Shown piece by piece: positions 27,298 through 35,215 of a DNA stretch of 64,000 nt. Both the position numbers and the translations under genes were made by a program. Position 1 is the stretch's first letter. Every line of letters begins with the position of its first letter. Under the pieces are notes generated by a model. That model was not told where the DNA came from. It searched no databases and worked only from the letters and a program-made list of their open reading frames with translations. This DNA comes from CAZNER01 sp964572065 (lineage in GTDB: Bacteria; Patescibacteriota; Dojkabacteria; JAHIVN01), in assembly GCA_964572065.1 (NCBI GenBank), contig CAZNER010000001.1, forward strand, positions 9,807-73,806, written 5' to 3'.

Positions 27298-27861
27298 TTA
27301 ACTACTTGTTAAACGTAAAAATTCGCTCTTAACTTCTGGTTTGTCTCTATAAAATCCATGTACAGAACTAGTAATAGTTTCATGATCTTCTTTTTCTATA
27401 CCGCGACTTGCCATACATAAGTGTTTACATTTCAAAACTACTCCTACTCCTTTTGGTTTTAAATGCTCCATTAATGCCCCAGCAATTTGATCCGTCAACC
27501 GCTCTTGTAATTGCAATCTTCTTGCGAAAGCTTCTACTAAACGAGCCATTTTACTTAAGCCTAGAACTTTACCATCAGGGATATAAGATACATGGGCACA
27601 ACCAAAAAACGGCGCCAAATGATGTTCACACAAACTATATACACTTATATTTTTAAGTGTTATCATATTATCGTGTTTTTCAGTAAAAGTTCTTTTTAAA
27701 ATATCTGACACAGAAGTATGATACCCTGAACACCAATACCTATAAGCTTCAACTACTCGCTTAGGAGTATCTTGTAACCCTTCCCTATTTAAATCTTCTC
27801 CTAAACCCTCAAGTAAAAGGGTTACACCCTTTTGCATTTTTTCATAATCAAAGTCGGCCAT
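27298..27861 (-). CDS. folE: GTP cyclohydrolase I
   Basis: Converts GTP to dihydroneopterin triphosphate, the first step of 7-deazaguanine synthesis. Seen: EDLNREGLQDTPKRVVEAY, zinc/catalytic YSLCEHHLAPFFG, LGLSKMARLVEAFARRLQLQ, and VVLKCKHLCMASRGI with the second Cys ligand. 187 aa, normal for FolE. I chose the ATG at MADFDYEK because AAGGAG lies about 7 bases upstream; the much longer open frame upstream lies within dpdA. The start overlaps the dpdA end by 14 bases, coupling the two. Confidence 0.94.
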   Translation of the reverse strand: MADFDYEKMQKGVTLLLEGLGEDLNREGLQDTPKRVVEAYRYWCSGYHTSVSDILKRTFTEKHDNMITLKNISVYSLCEHHLAPFFGCAHVSYIPDGKVLGLSKMARLVEAFARRLQLQERLTDQIAGALMEHLKPKGVGVVLKCKHLCMASRGIEKEDHETITSSVHGFYRDKPEVKSEFLRLTSS

Positions 27862-28654
27862 TTGCATACTCCTTCCATTTGTTAATATTATATAAAACGT
27901 TTTTATGTATTCTTTTATTATTATATTCTTTCCAAAACCAATTTTTATTTTTTGTGGGTTTTGGGTTCTGTATGTTATTGAAATGTTTATTTCTAACTCC
28001 GTATATAAAAGGCATAGAAGAATCATTAGAACGTACTATATTATTATTTTTATAAAAAAGTAATTCAAGCGGATCACATAAACCTAATAGATGAATCGGT
28101 TTAGAATAATAAGTAGTTATAAAATCTATAAAAAGTTGCCTATTTATTACCTGTCTTGTTGTAAAATCTGGACTTTGATAAATAGGTACCCCCTCAATAC
28201 TATCAGTTACTGCAGGAATACAAATAGTATCAATTTCAGGTATTTTACAATATTCTAAAAATAAATTTATTCTGGATTGCCATGTAGAACCGTGAATAAC
28301 CGCAGCAATTTTACAATATTTATGTAAATGTTTTTTGTGTTTGCTAATAAATTCCTTAACTAAAAGATGAGTACCGTAAGCATCATTTGGTACTTCAGGA
28401 ACCACTACTTCATCTACTTTTAATTTATTAGATAGAAATACCAAATCTTCACCTCGCAAAGCATAACCTAATTCAAAAGTGGAATTATCAAGCATAAAAT
28501 AATTCTTTATCCCTTTATTCCTTATTAACTTAGAATAGAAATTCATATAAACTTTAGATTTTAAACAAAGATGGGCTAATATCAAATGAAAATCAAATAA
28601 AGAAGCGTATGTTTTTAAATACTGAATATTCGTAATTAAACCCAATTTCATCAT
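27848..28654 (-). CDS. dpdA: DpdA-like DNA transglycosylase (TGT superfamily), candidate preQ0 inserter
   Basis: 268 aa, TIM-barrel-like, resembling the phage branch of the tRNA-guanine transglycosylase superfamily that swaps guanine in DNA for a 7-deazaguanine. Seen: YFMLDNSTFELGYALRGEDL at 52-71 (D56 in the DNG/DNS motif), VVVPEVPNDAYGT, AAVIHGSTWQSRI, IHLLGLCDPLELLF at 187-200 and VRSNDSSMPF at 207-216 (D211). The identification rests on these motifs and on strong context: it overlaps folE and lies one gene from queE. Divergent, so function is predicted rather than certain. GGAG lies before the first ATG, which overlaps the upstream stop (ATGA). Confidence 0.72.
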   Translation of the reverse strand: MMKLGLITNIQYLKTYASLFDFHLILAHLCLKSKVYMNFYSKLIRNKGIKNYFMLDNSTFELGYALRGEDLVFLSNKLKVDEVVVPEVPNDAYGTHLLVKEFISKHKKHLHKYCKIAAVIHGSTWQSRINLFLEYCKIPEIDTICIPAVTDSIEGVPIYQSPDFTTRQVINRQLFIDFITTYYSKPIHLLGLCDPLELLFYKNNNIVRSNDSSMPFIYGVRNKHFNNIQNPKPTKNKNWFWKEYNNKRIHKNVLYNINKWKEYANGRL

Positions 28655-29157
28655 TTAATCTCCGGAAGAATTATTTTATATGCCTTTTTATTCCTTTTTA
28701 TCACAAAACCGTATTTATATCTAAGTAATTCAATTGTAAAAGATATGTATCTATCAATATCTTTTATATTATGATTTACAAATTTTTTAATTAAACTATC
28801 CTTTAAATTAGCTTTTGTCTGTTCAATTTTTAAAGCTTCAAAAATAAAACGCCGCATACTTGAACGAAAAGGATTGGGATCATTCTTATCTTTTTTAAGT
28901 GTTAAATTTTGCTTTGGTTTTTCTATTTTTACCTTTTTTGTTTCTTTGTTTTCTATAATTACCTCTTTTTGTTGTTCTTTTTCATAATCAGCAGTTACTA
29001 TTTGCTCTACAACATTTTCTTCTTTTTTACGTTTTTCGTAAATATTTACAACTAATTGTTCATCCGTCAAAGATGGCCAACCAGATATTTGTAAATCTCT
29101 AGCGATACGTCTTAATTCTGGGCGCGTTTTTTTAGTTAATTGTTCTATAGTTTCCAT
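28651..29157 (-). CDS. SAP/Rho-N-like domain protein, 168 aa
   Basis: Residues 1-45 (LTKKTRPELRRIARDLQISG...TDEQLVVNIYEKR) look like a SAP or Rho N-terminal helix-extension-helix that binds nucleic acid. A Lys/Glu linker follows (about 50-100), then a helical C-terminal domain (SSMRRFIFEALKIEQTKANL onward) that could be a winged helix. It lies between queE and dpdA, touching both, so it may help target the modification machinery to DNA; that is inference. Confidence 0.65.
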   Translation of the reverse strand: METIEQLTKKTRPELRRIARDLQISGWPSLTDEQLVVNIYEKRKKEENVVEQIVTADYEKEQQKEVIIENKETKKVKIEKPKQNLTLKKDKNDPNPFRSSMRRFIFEALKIEQTKANLKDSLIKKFVNHNIKDIDRYISFTIELLRYKYGFVIKRNKKAYKIILPEIK

Positions 29158-29158
29158 A

Positions 29159-29890
29159 TTAAACCTCCACAGAAGAATTCGCCAACTCTGGCCAAATATA
29201 TTTATGTAACTGTATTTGTACTTTTGTACGATCTAAAATATCAAGTAAATATGAAGAAGGCGGTGTTTGAAAAGCTCCCCTCTGTAACCATTTTACTAAA
29301 TCTTTGGGAGCTACTATATTGTGTGCTGGGGATAAAGCAATATTAAAAGGAAAAGAAAAATATCCTTCGTGTTTTAATATAAATGCCCAAACCCAATCAA
29401 AATCTTCTTCATCATAAATAACAAATTTTACCCAATCATTAGTACTTAAATGTGTTAAGTTATCATATATCATAGCAGTATTCATTCTTGATGCTGGAGT
29501 TTTAATATCTAAAACTATACTTTTTTGTACTCCTTTTTCTACTAACCCTTTTATGTTGTAAGAACCGTTAGTTTCTATAGAAATAGAATAAGCTACGGGT
29601 TTGACCAACTCTTCCATTAATCTATACAATCCGGTAGGTTGCATTAAAGGTTCCCCACCAGTTATAGTAATGCGCCTATTAAGAGCTATAGCCTTAACTT
29701 CTTGCACAATTTGCGGTATAGACATAGATTTGTATGTCTCAAAAGCGTACTTAGTATCGCAATCTTTACATCTTAAATTGCATCCACCAAAACGAATAAA
29801 AGTAGTAAACCCTCCCGCGCCGCCAGTACCATTGACTTCTCCGTCAATAGAATTAAATATAGAACATATATTGATTATATCTTTAGACAT
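29159..29890 (-). CDS. queE: QueE, 7-carboxy-7-deazaguanine synthase (radical SAM)
   Basis: Radical-SAM enzyme converting CPH4 to 7-carboxy-7-deazaguanine. Seen: SIDGEVNGTGGAGGFTTFIR, cluster motif C37-x3-C41-x2-C44 in FGGCNLRCKDCDTKYAF, ITITGGEPLMQP, and a late VVLDIKTPAS-type strand (IVLDIKTPASRM). 243 aa, normal length. The ATG has no ribosome binding site and lies about 20 bases after a terminator, with TATAAT 9 bases before it, so it may be expressed from a leaderless or very short-leader transcript. Confidence 0.93.
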   Translation of the reverse strand: MSKDIINICSIFNSIDGEVNGTGGAGGFTTFIRFGGCNLRCKDCDTKYAFETYKSMSIPQIVQEVKAIALNRRITITGGEPLMQPTGLYRLMEELVKPVAYSISIETNGSYNIKGLVEKGVQKSIVLDIKTPASRMNTAMIYDNLTHLSTNDWVKFVIYDEEDFDWVWAFILKHEGYFSFPFNIALSPAHNIVAPKDLVKWLQRGAFQTPPSSYLLDILDRTKVQIQLHKYIWPELANSSVEV

Positions 29891-29907
29891 ATTAATATTA
29901 TATACAA

Positions 29908-29936
29908 AAAAGCCCTATCAAAATAATAGGGCTTTT
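29908..29936 (-). terminator. Rho-independent terminator
   Basis: Perfect 11-bp stem AAAAGCCCTAT / ATAGGGCTTTT with a 7-base loop; on the minus strand it ends in a run of T. It separates the 68-aa gene from queE and so isolates the queE-dpdA-folE unit from upstream transcription. Confidence 0.8.
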
Positions 29937-29956
29937 AATATTTAAAAATAATTTAA

Positions 29957-30163
29957 TTATTTATTTTCTGTACCAGGAACTTCTTTTTTTTCTCCTTTTT
30001 TTGTCAACATTACTTTTCTTGTAGATATTGCAACTTTAATTTTCTTCTCATCATCTTGCGGTCTTTGAGCTAAGACGGCTTTAACTATGTTCTCCCTTGT
30101 CTCATTTTTCACAAGCAAGGGGTCAATTATAGAAGCTCTAGTAACTTTTTTTTCTTCAGCCAT
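29957..30163 (-). CDS. Small basic hypothetical protein, 68 aa
   Basis: Lysine-rich (IKVAISTRKVMLTKKGEKKE), with TAGGAGG before the ATG. Directly followed by a strong terminator, so it is the last gene of its unit. No family recognised; the charge would suit nucleic-acid or protein binding. Confidence 0.65.
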   Translation of the reverse strand: MAEEKKVTRASIIDPLLVKNETRENIVKAVLAQRPQDDEKKIKVAISTRKVMLTKKGEKKEVPGTENK

Positions 30164-30221
30164 TTCAATCCTCCTAAATTAAAGATTTTAAAAAAATAAA
30201 TTATTATAAAAATACGTTAAA

Positions 30222-30401
30222 TTAAGTAGTTTTTACTTCCCCTAAAGTCTTTTCAAGATGCAACTTTATACTAAAAAGGTTATTTTCTTTTCCTTCCTCA
30301 TAAACAGCATCCAACATGTCTATTCCAGATTGTAAAATTTTTCTAGTTTCCTCCTTTTCTATATCCAATTTATCTATTTGTAAGATTGGGTATCGGGCCA
30401 T
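30222..30401 (-). CDS. Small hypothetical protein, 59 aa
   Basis: Helical acidic protein (MARYPILQIDKLDIEKEETR...). The ATG at MARYP has AAAGGAGG with 5-base spacing; a GTG two codons upstream is less likely. No family recognised. Confidence 0.6.
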   Translation of the reverse strand: MARYPILQIDKLDIEKEETRKILQSGIDMLDAVYEEGKENNLFSIKLHLEKTLGEVKTT

Positions 30402-30415
30402 TAACACCTCCTTTC

Positions 30416-31234
30416 TTAATTAGACATTAAAAAATTCCAACAATTACTTTCAATCTGTTTCCTAATTTTTTTAAGTTTATTTCTTGTAATACTTTTTTCA
30501 CCGTATACATTACAATATAATCCATATAATTCATTTTCTGTAATCCTATAACCATCTTGACTAAACTCCACTAATAATTTAAAAATCCTTTGAGATAAAG
30601 CATCTAAAGAATTATTAAATAATTCCAAATCTAAAAATAACGAATTATCATTATTATAGCATGATGTCTTTTCCTCTAAACCCCGTTCCATTAATAAATC
30701 AATATATTCTTCTTCATCTCTTATATTTACAATTTTTTTAGTCATTTGACAACACTTTTTATCAAAAAATTCTACTTCCGTTGGTACTCCACCTCTTTTT
30801 TGTGAATTATTCTTTATAATCTGATTATCAATCCTATCATTTTTAAAATATCTATAAAAATAACAATAAAAACCTTTTGGATCTAAACCCTCTGGATCTT
30901 CTTGTAATTGTTGTTGTCTCAAATCTGAAGCCCTGTGTTTCCAATTCTTCTGTCCAAAAATCCTATTTGGTCGGTAACCGTCATCTTTTTCAGAAACATA
31001 ATCAAAATGATAACCGGTTAGTATAGTATAAATCATAGCCCGAGCTTCATTTAACAAATCTTCTGGCGTAACTCCTTTAAGATATTTAGACCACTTTTCG
31101 CATAAATAACCCAGCTTAAAACCCAACCCATTTTCTAATGGTTCTTTTTCTATTATATCAATTATCTTTTCAATAGCTGTTTTATCATGATTCTTACCTT
31201 TACGAATTAAATCTGCTGTTAACTCTGCAACCAT
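30416..31234 (-). CDS. Divergent sigma-factor-like protein, 272 aa
   Basis: Helical protein with a region-2-like segment (VTPEDLLNEARAMIYTIL, then FYCYFYRYFKNDRIDNQIIK) and a region-4-like C-terminus (LDALSQRIFKLLVEFSQDGY and NKLKKIRKQIES). This layout is what a diverged phage sigma factor would show, but no motif is decisive. The window also has a clear sigma70-like factor at 38487-39269. An alternative is an unrelated helical DNA-binding protein. Confidence 0.45.
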   Translation of the reverse strand: MVAELTADLIRKGKNHDKTAIEKIIDIIEKEPLENGLGFKLGYLCEKWSKYLKGVTPEDLLNEARAMIYTILTGYHFDYVSEKDDGYRPNRIFGQKNWKHRASDLRQQQLQEDPEGLDPKGFYCYFYRYFKNDRIDNQIIKNNSQKRGGVPTEVEFFDKKCCQMTKKIVNIRDEEEYIDLLMERGLEEKTSCYNNDNSLFLDLELFNNSLDALSQRIFKLLVEFSQDGYRITENELYGLYCNVYGEKSITRNKLKKIRKQIESNCWNFLMSN

Positions 31235-31249
31235 ATTGCCTCCAAATAT

Positions 31250-31540
31250 TTATTTTTTTAAATTATTTATATAATATTCTTTACCTTTTTCTGTTGGTTG
31301 ATATAATTTTGCATGGTTATTACCTATTCCATTATAAAAACCATAAACCATTTCACCAGTCCAATATGGAGAATTATTTATACAAGTACATACTTGTCCA
31401 GCCGTTAAAAAACTACAATGATTTGCTCCAGCAATATCTACAACTCCGTGAATAAAATCTAAATCTCCCCAATCTACAAAGCCAGCATGTTTATTCATAT
31501 TATTATAAAACCAAACTAAAGCGGCTTTTGCAATACTCAT
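31250..31540 (-). CDS. Hypothetical protein, 96 aa
   Basis: Compact protein MSIAKAALVWFYNNMNKHAG..., ending LYQPTEKGKEYYINNLKK, which resembles the beta-wing and last helix of winged-helix proteins. I chose the internal ATG because GAGGT lies 6 bases upstream; the longer frame's ATG at 31582 has no ribosome binding site. No family recognised. Confidence 0.55.
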   Translation of the reverse strand: MSIAKAALVWFYNNMNKHAGFVDWGDLDFIHGVVDIAGANHCSFLTAGQVCTCINNSPYWTGEMVYGFYNGIGNNHAKLYQPTEKGKEYYINNLKK

Positions 31541-31664
31541 ATTTTTACCTCGACCTATTCTATGTATTCTATTTTTTTTCATGCGAATTTTAATTATATA
31601 AGTATAAAATATTCTTAAAAGATAATAAATTTATATTCAAAAATCAAATTTTTATTATAAAAAG

Positions 31665-31707
31665 TAGAAAAACAGGAATAACTAAAATAGTTAAGTTATC
31701 CCTGTTT
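31665..31707 (-). terminator. Strong Rho-independent terminator
   Basis: 14-bp stem on the minus strand, AAACAGGGATAACT / AGTTATTCCTGTTT with one G-T pair and a 10-base loop, followed by T-rich sequence ending in TTTTT. It closes the short WYL-secreted protein unit. Confidence 0.8.
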
Positions 31708-31731
31708 ATTAATTGTAACCAAAATGACATA

Positions 31732-32277
31732 TTAGAAAAAATTAGAAAGTTGTTTACTAAAATATAATTTAACTTCAAGAAGATCATAATAAGCGTTATC
31801 ACTATATGGTTGATCTACTATATAACCATAATACCTATTATAATTGATTTCATACCGTTTAAAACAACGAAGTGAAATACCATACTGTAATATAGTTTGT
31901 GATGTATGAAAATTAAAATTATTTTTATTATGGGCATCCGCAATCAATTTCACATGTGCCCGACCTATTAAATATAGTACGTCATCGATATGCATAGCAT
32001 CCAAACTAACATTCAAACCAAAATGATATTGGGCTAAAGCATCAATATTAATAGGAGTAGCATCTACCGGATTACCTTCATTATCTACTTGAAATAAGCG
32101 TTGATAACTATCATCTTCATCATATTCAGCACTAGGATAGGCTGACCAATTAGAAGTCAAAAACTTACCGCCATATATATAACCATCCAAATTACAAGGG
32201 TAAGTAATATTAGTACCACTAGCAACTGTTATAGCCAAGAAAAGAAGAGATAATGAAATTATTAAATATCTACGCAT
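31732..32277 (-). CDS. Secreted protein with signal peptide, 181 aa
   Basis: N-terminal signal peptide: basic MRRY, hydrophobic core LIISLSLLFLAITVA, then a small-residue cleavage region (VASGT, about 18-22). The mature part is rich in Tyr, Asn and Asp (SEYDEDDSYQ-like composition) with no cysteine pattern or enzyme motif that I recognise. Strong ribosome binding site. Second gene of a two-gene unit behind a strong promoter. A periplasmic or cell-surface action such as superinfection exclusion is possible but only inferred. Confidence 0.7.
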   Translation of the reverse strand: MRRYLIISLSLLFLAITVASGTNITYPCNLDGYIYGGKFLTSNWSAYPSAEYDEDDSYQRLFQVDNEGNPVDATPINIDALAQYHFGLNVSLDAMHIDDVLYLIGRAHVKLIADAHNKNNFNFHTSQTILQYGISLRCFKRYEINYNRYYGYIVDQPYSDNAYYDLLEVKLYFSKQLSNFF

Positions 32278-32338
32278 TTTTCACCTCCTTTTGTAATTAA
32301 ATAAACATTTTTCTATTAAAACATTTAAAAATTTTATA

Positions 32339-32602
32339 CTAAAATTTTACTTCCCACCTCGGTACATATTCTATACCTGTATCTATAGCATCTGATACAT
32401 TATCTAAATTAAAACGTCTAATACCCGGTTCCCTTTCAATATCCGTCATTAAAGAATAGCCCCAATAAAAGTTTTCTTTAATTTCATAGGGTTCTGTATC
32501 TCTAATAGTAGTAACACCTTTTCTGTCTGTATAAGTTATTCTTACTATATGATTTTGTACTCCCGCATTTTGAATTACTGCTATTACATCTGGATTTGCC
32601 AT
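32339..32602 (-). CDS. Stand-alone WYL-like domain protein, 87 aa
   Basis: Reads as one WYL-type SH3-like domain: NHIVRITYTDRKGVTTIRDT, EPYEIKENFYWGYSLM, and GIRRFNLDNVSDAIDT, matching the usual RIxYxDxKG...EPY...W...GY...RxFxLDRI pattern of the family. No HTH is attached, so it probably senses a ligand or binds a partner. First gene after the promoter at 32.6 kb, with AAAGGAG before the ATG. Confidence 0.72.
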   Translation of the reverse strand: MANPDVIAVIQNAGVQNHIVRITYTDRKGVTTIRDTEPYEIKENFYWGYSLMTDIEREPGIRRFNLDNVSDAIDTGIEYVPRWEVKF

Positions 32603-32631
32603 AATTAAACTCCTTTTTTGTTACATTTATT

Positions 32632-32660
32632 AATATAGCACCTTTTGAATTAAAAGCCAA
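32632..32660 (-). promoter_or_regulatory. Sigma70-like promoter for the WYL-secreted protein unit
   Basis: Minus strand TTGGCT, 17-base spacer, TATATT with an extended TGC just before the -10. Same boxes, spacing and upstream A-tract as the promoter at 9.8 kb. It drives two genes and then a strong terminator. Confidence 0.75.
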
Positions 32661-32691
32661 ACTATTTTTTAAAATTTTTCAACTTTAACCA

Positions 32692-32705
32692 TTTAACCGT
32701 TTAAA
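32692..32705. promoter_or_regulatory. Operator-like palindrome upstream of the promoter
   Basis: TTTAACCGTTTAAA, fitting TTTAANCGNTTAAA like the site near 9.84 kb, 31 bases upstream of the -35 box. It overlaps the stop codon of the primase gene. Confidence 0.4.
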
Positions 32706-33667
32706 TCAGGTATTAAAGCCCCAGATTGAATTCTTTGATTAAAAAATTCTATAAATTCCTCACTAGTACAAGAATCTGGATCTTTTAAATTATTCGGTAA
32801 AGTTATTCTAGAAAAGTTTACTCCGTGATTAGAAACTCTAGATTCTGATTTAGCTTGCCCTAACTTACCAGGTAAATCAGAATCCATACATAATATAATA
32901 TCATCCCAATATTTTAATAATATAGGAACCTGATTTGATAATACTATACCCCCCAATACAGATACTGCATTATAACCAAAACGTTCCAAAGTTAAAACAT
33001 CAAATATGCCTTCAACGACTATCACATATTTCTTATATAATTTAGCCTTATATCCATTAAATAAACACTTTTCTACCCCAGATGGATATAAATATTTATC
33101 TTCTTGTTTACCGTCAATTCTATGGGCGCAAAAGAATTTATACCTAGAATCTACATCAAAAATGGGTATAATAATGCGTTTTCTGTAATAGCCTGCAGAA
33201 CAATAACGAATTTGTCTTTCTTTAATAATATCTTCTGTTAGTTGCCTTTTTCTAATAAGATAATCTAAAACATGTTTTGGAAGTTCTTCTGTCAAGTGAA
33301 AAGGCATAAAAACCACTTTATCTGTTTTTGTATCTGCTTTTTTCTCGTCTATAAAAATATCTGTAAAATCATTATTTAAAAATTCTTGTAGAAAAGTATC
33401 TGGTTTAAGGGTTTTCCCTGAACCCCCGCTTGGCAATTCACCTGTTAATTCTAACCTTCGAGCTAAAGTCCAAATATTACCAGATTCGTGACAACCAAAG
33501 CAGTAAAACTTCCATGGATAATTTTTCTGAATAGAAAAAGAGGGGTGAGCATCTCCTAAACCTTTATCGTGATTTTCTGGCCAAGGACAGGTAGTTCTAA
33601 CATTTTCTCCAAGATCTCTTATATTTTTAAAATTGTTAGCTTCTAAATAAGAAATAATATCAAACAT
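32693..33667 (-). CDS. DNA primase (zinc finger plus TOPRIM)
   Basis: 324 aa DnaG-like primase. N-terminal CHC2-type zinc region (RTTCPWPENHDKG and KFYCFGCHESGNIWTLA), a basic RNA-polymerase-type domain, then TOPRIM motifs YVIVVEGIFDVLTLERFG (Glu) and IILCMDSDLPGKLG (DxD). Shorter than cellular DnaG, as for many phage primases. Lies downstream of the DnaB-like helicase in the replication operon. Confidence 0.9.
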   Translation of the reverse strand: MFDIISYLEANNFKNIRDLGENVRTTCPWPENHDKGLGDAHPSFSIQKNYPWKFYCFGCHESGNIWTLARRLELTGELPSGGSGKTLKPDTFLQEFLNNDFTDIFIDEKKADTKTDKVVFMPFHLTEELPKHVLDYLIRKRQLTEDIIKERQIRYCSAGYYRKRIIIPIFDVDSRYKFFCAHRIDGKQEDKYLYPSGVEKCLFNGYKAKLYKKYVIVVEGIFDVLTLERFGYNAVSVLGGIVLSNQVPILLKYWDDIILCMDSDLPGKLGQAKSESRVSNHGVNFSRITLPNNLKDPDSCTSEEFIEFFNQRIQSGALIPDLNG

Positions 33668-33718
33668 ATTTAATATGAACTACGCATTAACTAAAGACTT
33701 ATGTGTTTTCTTTGTCGG

Positions 33719-35215
33719 TTAATATAAACTATATTTACCTTTTTTAATAGTAGCTTCCATTTGTCTTTTTTGTTCTTCTTCTTGTATAGAACGAATTAAA
33801 TAATCTGGACCCAATTTATTTATTAAATCTCTATATTTAGTTTTATCATGTAATTTACCCTCTTTAAAAGATGGACAAAGCATTGCTTGTTTTAATTCTT
33901 TACCTCCGTCTCTATTTTTAATAATACCTTGTCTAATTATACCATATAATTCATCTTTTCTAGTTTGAGCCAAATAAGACACGCCAGTTGCGTGTTGTAC
34001 TGGATAAGGACTGTAGGCACTATCTTCTTCTGTCAATATTGGTTTATGCTTAGAAGTTTTTTTTGTTTGGTGTACTGCTACTACTACTAAACCTTGTTGA
34101 TCATTCCAATTTCTAGCAAGCTGTGCCAAACCTTCTGATATGTTTCCCAAACCTTTCCAATCTCTTGAATCTGTTGACCCTTCCGCTTTCAAGTCCGGCA
34201 ATTGATCTACTAATACAAGTTGGGGTTCAAAATCTTGTTCTGCAGTATTATATAATTCATTCTTTAAGTCAGAAACAGTAGCACCCTGATCAAAACTAAT
34301 AACCTTATACTGTACTTTCCTTTCTTTTACTTTAGCCATTTGCGTTTCCCATAATTGCATATCTTCATTTGATAAATTGGGTACCCAGTCTCCTTTTTCA
34401 TCTTTTACTATAGGATCTCTGAATTTTTCAAAAGGAATGCCAGTAAGTCTTACATACCATCTAGCCTGTGCCTTCCATTTATTCATTTCTATAGTAAATA
34501 ATACAGTAGGAATATTTTGTAAACAGGCATAAAAACTAAGTTCATTTAAAGTCCAACTTTTACCCATACCTGTGTAACCTAGAAATAAATAGTATTCTCC
34601 TCTATAAAAACCTCTCCAAGAATCATTTTTATCAATCAATTCTAAACCTGTACGAATACCTACATATTTTTCTGGGTTTGCTTTCTTTTCTGCTATTAAT
34701 TGTTTATGAAAAGTAAAATCATCTACTATAGTACCGGCATTAACATAAATTCTAGAATCAGACTGAATGCGGGCATCTGTAAGAGCTTTTTCTGCTCCTT
34801 GAATATTACCTTCAGACAACTCTTCTTTAACAGCTTCAGTAACATCACACACTTTCCTAACCCGCGCCATTATCTGTAGTTGTTCCAATAAATAATTAAA
34901 ACTACCTTCAGATACCTCTTCTGTAAATATCTTATCTATTAAAATTAAAAAATTTTCCTGTTCGGTATCTTTTTTGTTCTTTTTAACAGTATTTATCAAA
35001 ATTTCTTTTAATTCTTCTTCATATAAAGGCTTATACACCTTATTAATAAGATTCTTAATAATAAGAAATATAAATTGTAAAGCTTCATCTTTAAAATACT
35101 CTTTCTTTAATAAAGTAGGTTTTTTACGTATATAATCAAAACAAGAATGATATTTTAAAATACAGGTAAGTAACCTACGTTCATAATCTACATTAGCATA
35201 TTGTAAACTACTCAT
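33719..35215 (-). CDS. DnaB-like replicative helicase
   Basis: 498 aa RecA-fold helicase. Helical N-terminal domain (about 1-150); then Walker A YLFLGYTGMGKSWTL, Walker B-type PQLVLVDQLPDL and VVVAVHQTKK (motif 3 region), and a DnaB-like arginine-rich end. Unwinds DNA at the fork with the primase encoded just downstream; its start overlaps the loader gene by 8 bases. Confidence 0.88.
   Translation of the reverse strand: MSSLQYANVDYERRLLTCILKYHSCFDYIRKKPTLLKKEYFKDEALQFIFLIIKNLINKVYKPLYEEELKEILINTVKKNKKDTEQENFLILIDKIFTEEVSEGSFNYLLEQLQIMARVRKVCDVTEAVKEELSEGNIQGAEKALTDARIQSDSRIYVNAGTIVDDFTFHKQLIAEKKANPEKYVGIRTGLELIDKNDSWRGFYRGEYYLFLGYTGMGKSWTLNELSFYACLQNIPTVLFTIEMNKWKAQARWYVRLTGIPFEKFRDPIVKDEKGDWVPNLSNEDMQLWETQMAKVKERKVQYKVISFDQGATVSDLKNELYNTAEQDFEPQLVLVDQLPDLKAEGSTDSRDWKGLGNISEGLAQLARNWNDQQGLVVVAVHQTKKTSKHKPILTEEDSAYSPYPVQHATGVSYLAQTRKDELYGIIRQGIIKNRDGGKELKQAMLCPSFKEGKLHDKTKYRDLINKLGPDYLIRSIQEEEQKRQMEATIKKGKYSLY

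Noticed and set aside
27862..28026. Longer N-terminus for FolE
   Set aside because: It would lie in dpdA in another frame and has no family similarity; the internal ATG has a well-placed AAGGAG and matches the normal FolE start.
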